Shown here piece after piece: positions 1 through 6,004 of a DNA stretch of 17,154 bases. The stretch covers positions 1 to 17,154 of the forward strand of contig CAYOBW010000145.1 of NCBI GenBank assembly GCA_964402115.1, given 5' to 3'. The notes under the pieces were generated by a model, which was given only the letters and a program-made list of their open reading frames with translations, did not search any database and was not told where the DNA came from. Each line of letters opens with the position of its first letter. The first letter of the stretch is position 1. The stretch comes from CAYOBW01 sp964402115. GTDB lineage: Bacteria; Verrucomicrobiota; Kiritimatiellia; UBA8416; CAYOBW01. The translations under genes were made by a program, and so were the position numbers.

Positions 1-70
1 ATCCGGGTCAACACCCGACAGATCTCAGTGGGATAAGATGCGTTTGCCCTGGGGGCACGGATCTTCGGGG

Positions 71-99
71 TTGACTCGCCAGGCGCCCACCCGGATAAT
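71..99 (+). promoter_or_regulatory. sigma70-type promoter of the triple-repeat secreted protein gene
   Basis: TTGACT (71-76) and GATAAT (94-99) are separated by exactly 17 bases, and each hexamer matches the consensus at five of six positions. Transcription would begin near 106, leaving a leader of about 43 bases before the GTG start at 149. This argues against the upstream ATG at 38, which would lie before the transcription start. No experimental support is available. Confidence 0.6.
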
Positions 100-148
100 C
101 GACGTTGCTGGGTGGCTTCATGTGTCCGGCAAAACAGTGAGGTGCGGC

Positions 149-1915
149 GTGAACGGTTGCCTGCGTAGTGTTGTTCAAATCCTGGTTGCTGCCATCATCG
201 TCGCGGGGGGCTCGCGGCAGGCGTGCGGCTGGAATCAGGCCATCGCGAAGTTCGACGTGAACCTGTCGGAATCGGCGACGATCACGCAGGCGGGCCATAC
301 TGCCGTGGTCGATTCCGGCAACAACGCGAATACGACGCCGTTCTCGGCCACGGACGCGAATGGCGTGACGTTGACCGTCAGCCGCATCGCCCACAACCGC
401 GACCGCGACCGCCTTGCCGCAGTCGCCCACCCCGAGAGCAACCTGCTGCGCGACATGACCCACGGCACGTACGCCGGTACGGATCCGACGCAGGCCTTGC
501 GTGTCGATGTCACCGGCTTGCAGCCCGGCACGGAGTATCGGGTGCGGGTGTTCAGCTACGACCGCACGGCCAATAACAACGCCGAAAGCATCTGGACCGA
601 GGGCACGGCTTCGGTGGTCAGCTACTCGGTCCCCGAATACCGCAAGGTACATCGGACGGTCATGACTCGCCCGAACGAGGGCTTCTTCGACCTGTGGATG
701 ACCACCGACGCAGCCGGCGCGCTGGGGTTGCTGACCCGTGCCGGCACCGGCGGCGTGGCCATCTTCAACGGCCTCGAGATCTACCCGGCGCCGCCGCAGC
801 GCCTCGACATCATCAAGGTCGATGTGAACAAGACCAACGATGCCCAGTCGGGGCCGAGCCAGGCCACGGCGCCGGGCTACGTCGGACTCAACCCGGGTGG
901 TCCCGCGAAGAACACGGGCAGCGTGTCGGCCAACGGCGTCATTGTCACCGTGACGTCAGACACCATCGGCGAGCCAACCCGCCACCGCAACAACATCGCG
1001 GGCGAGGAGAACGTGTTCGAGGACTTCATTTTCGCCACGGATCTGCTGACGATCGACATCGCCGGGCTCATCCCGTACCGCGAGTACGAAATCACGATCC
1101 TGTCCCAGGACCTCAACGGCAACAGCAGCTATAAGTCGGCTTGGTATCTGAACGGGAGCGCCGACGCGTTCAACGGCTTCCACTTCAATGCGAACAACCT
1201 GGCGACGCGCGACAAGGGGTGGAAGTTCAGCACGCAGTGGCTGGCGGTCGATCCGCAGGTGCAGATCACGGGACGGTTCGTCGCCGGCACGACGCACCTG
1301 CTGTTTCTCAATGGTATCGAGGTGCGGGAGACGGGGCGGCGGCGGGCGCTGGCGGTGGAGTTCGGCGCCACGGGGCAGGACCTGCTGGGCCTGGGTTTTC
1401 AGCCATTCACACGGGCTTCCGCTTCCTTCGCACCCCCGCAGACGGAAACCTATGCCAGCGTGGCGGGCCGCAACGGGACGGTCAATGTGACCGTCGCCCC
1501 GGCCGGCACCACGACGCAGATCGGCTATCGCGACCGCGCGGACATCACGCACCCCTACGCGAATCTGATCGAGGACCTCATCTTCGCCGAGACGCGTGGC
1601 AACCAGATCGCGCTGACCCTGGACAACCTCCAGCGCGGCCATTACGAGATCGTGGTCTACTCGCAGGAGCGGGACAACTCAACCTGTGGCATGAACCTGA
1701 TCGCCGATGGCGTCGTCAAGGACAGCGCCAGCGCCTTCGAGGCAGCCGCCACGCCGCTGGCCCTGCGCACCCTGGCCGGACGCTTCTACGCCGACGGGCA
1801 GAGCGCTGAGGTCATTACGCTGCAGGCCACGGACACGACCCAAGACATGCGCGTGAACGGATTCGAGCTATACAACGTGGTTGTGCCCGGCGGAACCCTG
1901 TTCGTCCTGCGGTAG
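149..1915 (+). CDS. secreted protein with three related beta-rich repeats, family not recognised
   Basis: This encodes a predicted exported protein of 588 residues with no recognised enzymatic motif. GTG at 149 is preferred because GAGGT (139-143) lies 6 bases upstream, a good promoter lies at 71-99, and the hydrophobic signal segment (residues 8-21) then sits at the N-terminus. An in-frame ATG at 38 would bury that segment 47 residues deep. The mature part contains three diverged repeats of about 180-188 residues, starting near bases 247, 811 and 1346. Each opens with a strand such as KFDVN, KVDVN or VEFGA, has a middle strand rich in Val/Thr (GVTLTVS, GVIVTVTS, TVNVTVAP), and ends in a strand like YRVRVFSYD, YEITILSQD or YEIVVYSQE. 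This suggests tandem beta-sandwich, possibly carbohydrate-binding, modules; the role is inference. The protein ends GGTLFVLR, nearly the same tail as the LamG protein at 8608-10188. Its last 48 bases overlap the convergent neighbour. Confidence 0.72.
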   Translation: MNGCLRSVVQILVAAIIVAGGSRQACGWNQAIAKFDVNLSESATITQAGHTAVVDSGNNANTTPFSATDANGVTLTVSRIAHNRDRDRLAAVAHPESNLLRDMTHGTYAGTDPTQALRVDVTGLQPGTEYRVRVFSYDRTANNNAESIWTEGTASVVSYSVPEYRKVHRTVMTRPNEGFFDLWMTTDAAGALGLLTRAGTGGVAIFNGLEIYPAPPQRLDIIKVDVNKTNDAQSGPSQATAPGYVGLNPGGPAKNTGSVSANGVIVTVTSDTIGEPTRHRNNIAGEENVFEDFIFATDLLTIDIAGLIPYREYEITILSQDLNGNSSYKSAWYLNGSADAFNGFHFNANNLATRDKGWKFSTQWLAVDPQVQITGRFVAGTTHLLFLNGIEVRETGRRRALAVEFGATGQDLLGLGFQPFTRASASFAPPQTETYASVAGRNGTVNVTVAPAGTTTQIGYRDRADITHPYANLIEDLIFAETRGNQIALTLDNLQRGHYEIVVYSQERDNSTCGMNLIADGVVKDSASAFEAAATPLALRTLAGRFYADGQSAEVITLQATDTTQDMRVNGFELYNVVVPGGTLFVLR

Positions 1916-3841
1916 CGCAGATGGGCTTGTCATTCCGGCCGCCTGCCGGCCCAGCCAAGCCAGGCGTTCGGCCAGGTGGAGGGCGTCCACCGGCCAGAAG
2001 GACGGGGGGCGGGGGTGCCGGCTTCCGTCGCCTTGTCCCAGGGGTCGGCAGCTCAGCAGGGCGTTGACCCACGCTTGCGGGAAAGCCTGAGCGCCCCAGG
2101 CGGCTCCGAGCAGCGCCCCGGCGATCGCGGCATTGGTGTCGGTATCGCCGCCCCCGGCGATGGTTCGTACGATGCCCTCCTCCAGGCTTGGCGCATGCAG
2201 CAGCTGGGCAAAGGCGTTGTGGAGGGCGATCTTCACCCAGCCCATATGCTCCTGGTCGTGCAAGGGCGCACCCGTGCGGGCTTCCTCCAGGGCGGCGCGC
2301 ACCTCGGGCTGCAGGGCGTGCGCGGCGGCCCAGGCGCGGGCGTGCTCGTAGATCCCGGGGCGGTCGTAGCCGCCGCGGAGCGCCGCCGCGACGGCGACGC
2401 AGAAGACGGCATTGGCGTCCTGGCAAACCGGGTTGGCGTGCGTGAGCAAGGCATCCTGCCGGGCCAGCTCCGCCAGCGTGTCATCCGGCAGCGCGTGCCC
2501 GTAGATCGCCAGCGGCGAGATCCGCATCAGCGCGCCATTCGCCTGCGAGTGGAGTATCCCCTGCGCGGCCTGGCGGGCGGCGGCCGCGACCCCGCCAGGC
2601 TGTTGCCCGGCCCGTTGCGCCGGCTGCAGGGCGTGCGCCGTCGTGCCGCCCACGTCGAAAGGCTGGCTGCCGTACCATGCGACATACGCCCGCGCCGCCG
2701 CCTCGGGGTCGTAGCCCTCCCGCTGCACGATCGAGCGGGCGAGCATCAGGGCCAGCTCCGAATCGTCGGTGGGCTGTCCCGCCAGAATGCCCCAGCAGCC
2801 GCCGTCCTCCATCTGCCGCACCCCTCCGGGATAGCGTTCCGCAATCTCGCACGGTTTGGCGAACTCGACCAGCGCGCCCAGCGAATCCCCCGCCAGTTGG
2901 CCCAGCCAGCAGCCCTGGGCGCGATTCAAGAGCCCCGCCTCACCGACAATGCGCGAGGGCATCGGCCCGATCAACGGATAGGGGGAGGACGTGTCCCGGG
3001 GCCGCCGAGCCAGGACTGCCGACCAGTCACGGGCCGCGAGCCGGCGCGCCAGGGCCGGGGCGCCGCCGACACAGTCGCCGACAAACCCCGACCCGTCGGC
3101 GCGATAGGTGACCGGGCTGCCGTCCATGCGCAGCAGTTCGTAGCCGGCGGCGCGCAGCAGGGCCTGTCCGCCGGCTACGTCCAGCGCGCAGGGGCCGCCC
3201 AGCGACACCGCGGCCTGGGCTTCGCCCGCGGCCACCAGGGCGAGGCGGTAGGCAATGCTCGGCACCGAGCGAAAACGTCCGGGCGCGCACAAAGCCGCAT
3301 TCGCCGCGGAGCAGTTGTCCCCATCCTGGCTGACCAGCACCAGGAACGGGGCGTCCGGCGCCTGCGGCTGGGGCGTCGGCACGACGCTGCCGTTGCGGGT
3401 GAAGGGCAAACCCTCGGCCCAGGCGAAGAGATCGCCGGCTCCCGCCCGCTCGGCATACGCATACACCACGCCCAGCACGGGCAGTCCGCCCCGCAGCAGC
3501 GCGATGGACACGGCCGGCCCCCGCCAGCCCCGCTGATAGGCCTGCGTGCCGTCATTGGGGTCTATCAGCCAGACATGGGCGTCGGGATCGGTGGCGGCGC
3601 AGTCCTCTCCGCTCAGCTCCTCCCCGCGCCTGCCGTGGCTGGGGAAGGCTGCGCGCAGCGCGTCGCGGATGAGCCTTTCCGCGTCGTTGTCCGCCGGGCA
3701 ATGGCCGGCCGGGCCTCGCGGTCCGCCGGGTCGCAGGAACTCCGCCAGCAGCAGGGCTCCGGCGGCCTGCGCCGCCGCCACGGCTGTTTGAAGTGCCGGC
3801 TCGTAGCGCGGCTCGCAGATGGCTGTGCGTTTCTGGTTCAT
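1868..3841 (-). CDS. fusion of inositol-monophosphatase/CysQ-like phosphatase and ADP-ribosylglycohydrolase (DraG family)
   Basis: A cytoplasmic two-domain protein of 657 residues. The N-terminal half (about 10-275) carries the metal-dependent phosphatase signature: GEE at 73-75, WLIDPNDGT at 91-99 (metal ligands D94 and D97) and ALDVAGG at 219-225 (D221). This family hydrolyses inositol phosphates or 3'(2'),5'-bisphosphate nucleotides. The C-terminal half (about 298-630) has the DraG/ARH signature: GCWLGQLAGDSLGA at 310-323, TDD at 358-360, NGALMRISPLA at 435-445 and GGGDTDTNAAIAGALLGA at 563-580, with D566 and D568 as likely Mg ligands. Such enzymes remove ADP-ribose from proteins or small molecules. 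Both active sites look intact. ATG at 3841 is chosen because GGGAG lies 8 bases upstream; an in-frame GTG at 3850 is the alternative. The stop (complement of 1868-1870) lies inside the convergent gene. The true substrate is unknown; coupled removal of phosphate and ADP-ribose from one metabolite is a possibility only. Confidence 0.9.
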   Translation of the reverse strand: MNQKRTAICEPRYEPALQTAVAAAQAAGALLLAEFLRPGGPRGPAGHCPADNDAERLIRDALRAAFPSHGRRGEELSGEDCAATDPDAHVWLIDPNDGTQAYQRGWRGPAVSIALLRGGLPVLGVVYAYAERAGAGDLFAWAEGLPFTRNGSVVPTPQPQAPDAPFLVLVSQDGDNCSAANAALCAPGRFRSVPSIAYRLALVAAGEAQAAVSLGGPCALDVAGGQALLRAAGYELLRMDGSPVTYRADGSGFVGDCVGGAPALARRLAARDWSAVLARRPRDTSSPYPLIGPMPSRIVGEAGLLNRAQGCWLGQLAGDSLGALVEFAKPCEIAERYPGGVRQMEDGGCWGILAGQPTDDSELALMLARSIVQREGYDPEAAARAYVAWYGSQPFDVGGTTAHALQPAQRAGQQPGGVAAAARQAAQGILHSQANGALMRISPLAIYGHALPDDTLAELARQDALLTHANPVCQDANAVFCVAVAAALRGGYDRPGIYEHARAWAAAHALQPEVRAALEEARTGAPLHDQEHMGWVKIALHNAFAQLLHAPSLEEGIVRTIAGGGDTDTNAAIAGALLGAAWGAQAFPQAWVNALLSCRPLGQGDGSRHPRPPSFWPVDALHLAERLAWLGRQAAGMTSPSALPQDEQGSAGHNHVV

Positions 3842-4067
3842 TGTTTCCACTCCCGGCTGAAGAATGCGTTCCCCCGGTTCCCTTCAGAGTGCAAAGGTAA
3901 CAACGGCTTCCGGCCTGTCAAGCGGGGGTTGCAGGGCCCAAATCATCGGCTAGCGCCTCGCTCGATCCCTTACACGCGCCTCTCACCCCGCATGGACGCG
4001 GCTCGGGGGACCCTCGCCCGTTCCCATGTCCTACAGCGAGGTACAGCTCCCGCCCTGGAACGCCGCA

Positions 4068-4084
4068 GTGCCTCAGTCAGGCAC
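4068..4084. repeat. small perfect hairpin
   Basis: GTGCCT and AGGCAC form a perfect 6-base-pair stem around the 5-base loop CAGTC. It lies 7 bases before the large inverted repeat at 4092-4165. No U-tract follows, so it is not a typical intrinsic terminator. Confidence 0.4.
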
Positions 4085-4091
4085 GGGGGCG

Positions 4092-4165
4092 ATAACGGCG
4101 GGGACCGCCGTCTCCACGCCTCGTCGTCTGCCCGCGCAATGGAGACGGCCGTCCCCGGCCGTTAT
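4092..4165. repeat. long imperfect inverted repeat (REP-like or MITE-like hairpin)
   Basis: The left arm (4092-4116, beginning ATAACGGCGGGGACC and ending GTCTCCA) pairs with the right arm (4140-4165, beginning TGGAGACGGCCG and ending CCGTTAT). Across about 25 bases there is one single-base indel and one mismatch. The loop is 23 bases (4117-4139). The structure is far longer than a normal terminator stem and lacks a U-tract. Its position in a non-coding gap suggests a dispersed repetitive element or a structured leader of the downstream gene; copy number cannot be judged from this window. Confidence 0.6.
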
Positions 4166-4200
4166 GTGCAAGGGAAACCCACTGCGTGCAGGGCTTCTGA

Positions 4201-4216
4201 GGCGTTACGAAACGCC
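4201..4216. repeat. small perfect hairpin upstream of the caspase-like gene
   Basis: GGCGTT and AACGCC form a perfect 6-base-pair stem closed by the tetraloop ACGA. It lies 66 bases upstream of the ATG at 4283. It may be part of a structured leader together with the inverted repeat at 4092-4165, or chance in GC-rich DNA. Confidence 0.35.
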
Positions 4217-4282
4217 CCGGAATCGTCTTGCCGCCACGCTTCGTCGCCGCTAACTTCACGTAGCAGTCGGTTGGGAATACCC

Positions 4283-4978
4283 ATGAAGAAATCAACGGCG
4301 GCGATCGTGGCGCTTCTGCTGCCGTGCGCGGCCTATGTCGGTGTAGTTGCCCTGACCGACCGGGTGTTCTGGAACACTGCCATCCCGGCCGGCAAAGAGC
4401 GGCGGGCCGCTGTTGCCATTCGCGACAATGTCACGCCTTTCCAGAAATGGGGCTCCCGGAACTTCACCTGGTCCTACTTGCGCCGGTACTACGACACGGC
4501 CTGGTACTTCACCCAGTCCGACTCGGACAACTGCAAGCCGGCGTTTCTGTCCTGCCTCGACAAGGCCTTGGAGCGCTATGAGGAGGTGGATCTCTTTCTC
4601 CTGTCGCACGGCAACCCATTCGTCCGCTGGGTCGCGGAGTTACCGAGCCAGCGTCGCAGCCACATCCGCCTGGTATACAACACCGGATGCCGCAACTTGC
4701 AGCAGGGACCGCTGTGGTTGAGCCTGGGCGTCAAGGCGTACGTCGGACACCCGGGGGACAGCGCTTCGCCTGTTTTCTACGTTTTCTTCCTGCGCCGGTG
4801 GACCCGCGGCGCCACGCTCCAGGAAGCCATGGATGAGTCAAACCGACTGATGCGGTCAACCCTCGCCCGCGCGGAGTCTCTTTCCTGCGGCCGGCTGGAT
4901 GCGGCGAAAGTCAGTCAGGAGTCCGAGGCATTCTGCTATGGAGACAGAGAACTGCGATTTACGGGAAGCCGGGAATAA
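4283..4978 (+). CDS. membrane-anchored caspase/CHAT-like (clan CD) protein, putative
   Basis: A 231-residue protein not assigned to a named family. ATG at 4283 has GGGAA (4273-4277) 5 bases upstream. Residues 5-24 form one hydrophobic segment, either a signal anchor or an uncleaved signal; Cys15 does not sit in a proper lipobox. The rest would be extracytoplasmic. The core follows the clan CD pattern: a hydrophobic strand ending in a His-Gly (VDLFLLSHGN, H109-G110), then a second strand ending in a Cys (IRLVYNTGC, C136), then GVKAYVGHPGDSAS (149-162), and a helix with G-x-T-L-x-E-A (176-182). CHAT and caspase-like peptidases show the same series, with His and Cys as the catalytic dyad. The match is by eye and the N-terminal strands are not obvious. 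The next gene, for a small membrane protein, starts 4 bases after the stop, so the two probably form one unit. It could alternatively be a non-peptidase Rossmann-like protein. Confidence 0.65.
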   Translation: MKKSTAAIVALLLPCAAYVGVVALTDRVFWNTAIPAGKERRAAVAIRDNVTPFQKWGSRNFTWSYLRRYYDTAWYFTQSDSDNCKPAFLSCLDKALERYEEVDLFLLSHGNPFVRWVAELPSQRRSHIRLVYNTGCRNLQQGPLWLSLGVKAYVGHPGDSASPVFYVFFLRRWTRGATLQEAMDESNRLMRSTLARAESLSCGRLDAAKVSQESEAFCYGDRELRFTGSRE

Positions 4979-4982
4979 GAGG

Positions 4983-5303
4983 ATGCGCCGCTGGCACCTG
5001 GTTGTGCCGCTGCTCGCCCTGCTCTTCCAGCTTGTGCCGCCGGTGCTGTTGTGGGCCGTTTCCACAGCGGCCTACGGGGGATTGCGCCCATCTCTGGAAT
5101 CGTGGGAGCGGCCGGCCTCCCTCCTGGTGCTGGGGATCTCCGCCGGCGTGAGCCTGTTACTCGGCAGCATCGGCGTGTACGGGCTCCTGACCCGGGCCTG
5201 CCCGAGAACCGCGGCGCTGCTCATTCCGGCCTGTTGCATGCCGGCGCTATTCAGCGGCGCCGTGTACGTGCACGGGTTGCTTGTGTTCCTGGCGCGGGTG
5301 TAG
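4983..5303 (+). CDS. small integral membrane protein, function unknown
   Basis: A 106-residue hydrophobic protein with three likely membrane helices: about residues 5-27 (VVPLLALLFQLVPP region), 39-63 (LLVLGISAGVSLLLGSIG region) and 70-104. The N-terminus MRRWH is positively charged, typical of a cytoplasmic N-terminus. No family is recognised. The start is uncertain. ATG at 4983 puts the charged end just before the first helix but has only GGGAA (4971-4975) at usable distance. The in-frame ATG at 4938 has GAGG (4925-4928) 9 bases upstream, adds 15 polar residues, and would overlap the preceding gene by 41 bases. Either way it is tightly linked to the caspase-like gene, suggesting co-expression and perhaps a membrane partnership. 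Confidence 0.65.
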   Translation: MRRWHLVVPLLALLFQLVPPVLLWAVSTAAYGGLRPSLESWERPASLLVLGISAGVSLLLGSIGVYGLLTRACPRTAALLIPACCMPALFSGAVYVHGLLVFLARV

Positions 5304-5384
5304 GGTCCCGGATGATGGAAGTCCCCCCTGCATCGCTTCGCGCCGTGAATGAACCGTAACGCCATCCGGACGGGGAAGCGGAAC

Positions 5385-5411
5385 TTGACGGAGTATGACC
5401 GCTGTTATACC
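5385..5411 (+). promoter_or_regulatory. probable promoter of the MazEF-type operon
   Basis: TTGACG (5385-5390) and TATACC (5406-5411) are separated by 15 bases, shorter than optimal, but the -35 matches at five of six positions. The start point would be near 5418, only a couple of bases before the antitoxin ATG at 5420, so the transcript could be leaderless or nearly so. The inverted repeat at 5393-5410 lies across the spacer and -10. Confidence 0.45.
5393..5410. promoter_or_regulatory. imperfect palindrome, probable toxin-antitoxin operator
   Basis: The 18-base sequence GTATGACCGCTGTTATAC is symmetric at 14 of 18 positions, with outer half-sites GTAT and ATAC. It overlaps the -10 element and ends 9 bases before the antitoxin start. 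Ribbon-helix-helix antitoxins are known to repress their own operons through such palindromes, so this is the expected autoregulatory site. Binding itself is inferred. Confidence 0.5.
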
Positions 5412-5419
5412 TTGGCGGC

Positions 5420-5656
5420 ATGAAGACAGCCATATCGGTGCCGGATGCCGTGTTCTCGCGTGCGGAGTTGTTCGCTCGGCGTCGCAAGATGACCCGGAGC
5501 GCGCTCTTCACGGTTGCAGTTGCCGAGTACGTTCAGAAGCACCGCGGCGAAGACGTCACCCGCAAGTTGAACGAGGTTTATGCCAGGGAAGACTCGTCTC
5601 TTGATCCCATCCTGGAGCGGGCCCAGACGCTTTCCCTCCCCAGGGAGGAATGGTAG
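5420..5656 (+). CDS. mazE: MazE-type ribbon-helix-helix antitoxin
   Basis: A 78-residue protein. The N-terminal 45 residues fit a ribbon-helix-helix fold: the DNA-contacting strand KTAISVPDAVF (2-12), helix A with RAELFARRRKMTR, and helix B SALFTVAVAEYVQKH. The C-terminal part, ending ILERAQTLSLPREEW, is acidic and probably wraps the toxin, as in MazE proteins. It precedes the MazF-like toxin and its TAG stop shares one base with the toxin's probable GTG start (TAGTG). Upstream there is only GGCGG (5414-5418), close to the ATG. Autoregulation through the palindrome at 5393-5410 is likely. The family assignment is secure at the ribbon-helix-helix level; the mazE name follows from the partner. 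Confidence 0.85.
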   Translation: MKTAISVPDAVFSRAELFARRRKMTRSALFTVAVAEYVQKHRGEDVTRKLNEVYAREDSSLDPILERAQTLSLPREEW

Positions 5657-5994
5657 TGAAGCGCGGCGAGATCTGGTGGGCCGCGTTTCCCGATCCCGTC
5701 GGACCGGGGCCGGGATCCCGCAGGCCGGTCATCATCCTGCAGGCGGATGACTTCAACCGCAGCGGCATACGGACCGTCATCTGCGCCGCCGTGAGCTCCA
5801 ACCTGAACCTTGGCGGTGCTCCCGGCAACGTTCTGCTGGCCACGCGCGCGTCAGGGCTCCCCAAACCCTCCGTGGTGAACGTGTCGCAACTCATCACGCT
5901 CGACAGAACCCGACTCACCCAGCGCATCAAGGGCATTGACGCCCAGAGCTTGCTCCAAATCGATGAGGGTCTGCGCCTGGTCCTGGCCCTGTGA
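5656..5994 (+). CDS. mazF: MazF/PemK-type endoribonuclease toxin
   Basis: A 112-residue sequence-specific mRNA interferase. Recognisable features are the opening MKRGEIWWAAFPDP, the core SRRPVIILQADDFN with the conserved Arg of the active site, the strand ICAAVSSN, and the C-terminal GLPKPSVVNVSQLITLDRTR that completes the SH3-like barrel. The length is normal for the family. The GTG at 5656 is preferred because GGAGG (5644-5648) lies 7 bases upstream. The ATG at 5650, two codons earlier, has the same motif only 1 base away. Translation is coupled to the antitoxin. The stop TGA (5992-5994) overlaps the Shine-Dalgarno of the downstream GH127 gene. Cleavage specificity cannot be predicted. Confidence 0.9.
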   Translation: MKRGEIWWAAFPDPVGPGPGSRRPVIILQADDFNRSGIRTVICAAVSSNLNLGGAPGNVLLATRASGLPKPSVVNVSQLITLDRTRLTQRIKGIDAQSLLQIDEGLRLVLAL

Positions 5995-6004
5995 GGAATT
6001 TGAC

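Larger units (their letters stand above)
3842..4282. other. intergenic region with three hairpins, no convincing gene
   Basis: This 441-base stretch separates the divergently oriented genes at 3841 (minus) and 4283 (plus), so it must hold both promoters, but no strong -35/-10 pair was found. A weak candidate for the plus-strand gene is TTGCCG (4228-4233) and TAACTT (4251-4256) with 17 bases between. It carries hairpins at 4068-4084, 4092-4165 and 4201-4216. A 75-codon reading frame at 4026-4253 runs straight through the large inverted repeat, has no ribosome binding site and gives an Arg/Pro-rich product, so it is not called. Confidence 0.6.

Noticed and set aside
38..148. N-terminal extension of the triple-repeat protein from ATG 38
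   Set aside because: It precedes the likely transcription start, and it would place the signal sequence 47 residues from the N-terminus.
4026..4253. 75-codon plus-strand frame in the gap before the caspase-like gene
   Set aside because: It reads through the large inverted repeat, has no ribosome binding site and gives an Arg/Pro-rich product.
1976..4282. Long plus-strand upstream extension of the caspase-like frame, antisense to the phosphatase fusion
   Set aside because: The extension is the complement of a gene with clear catalytic motifs on the other strand. A ribosome binding site and a hydrophobic N-terminus support the ATG at 4283.
4283..4345. Lipoprotein signal in the caspase-like protein (Cys15)
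   Set aside because: The residues before Cys15 are L-L-P, which does not fit the lipobox; a membrane anchor is simpler.
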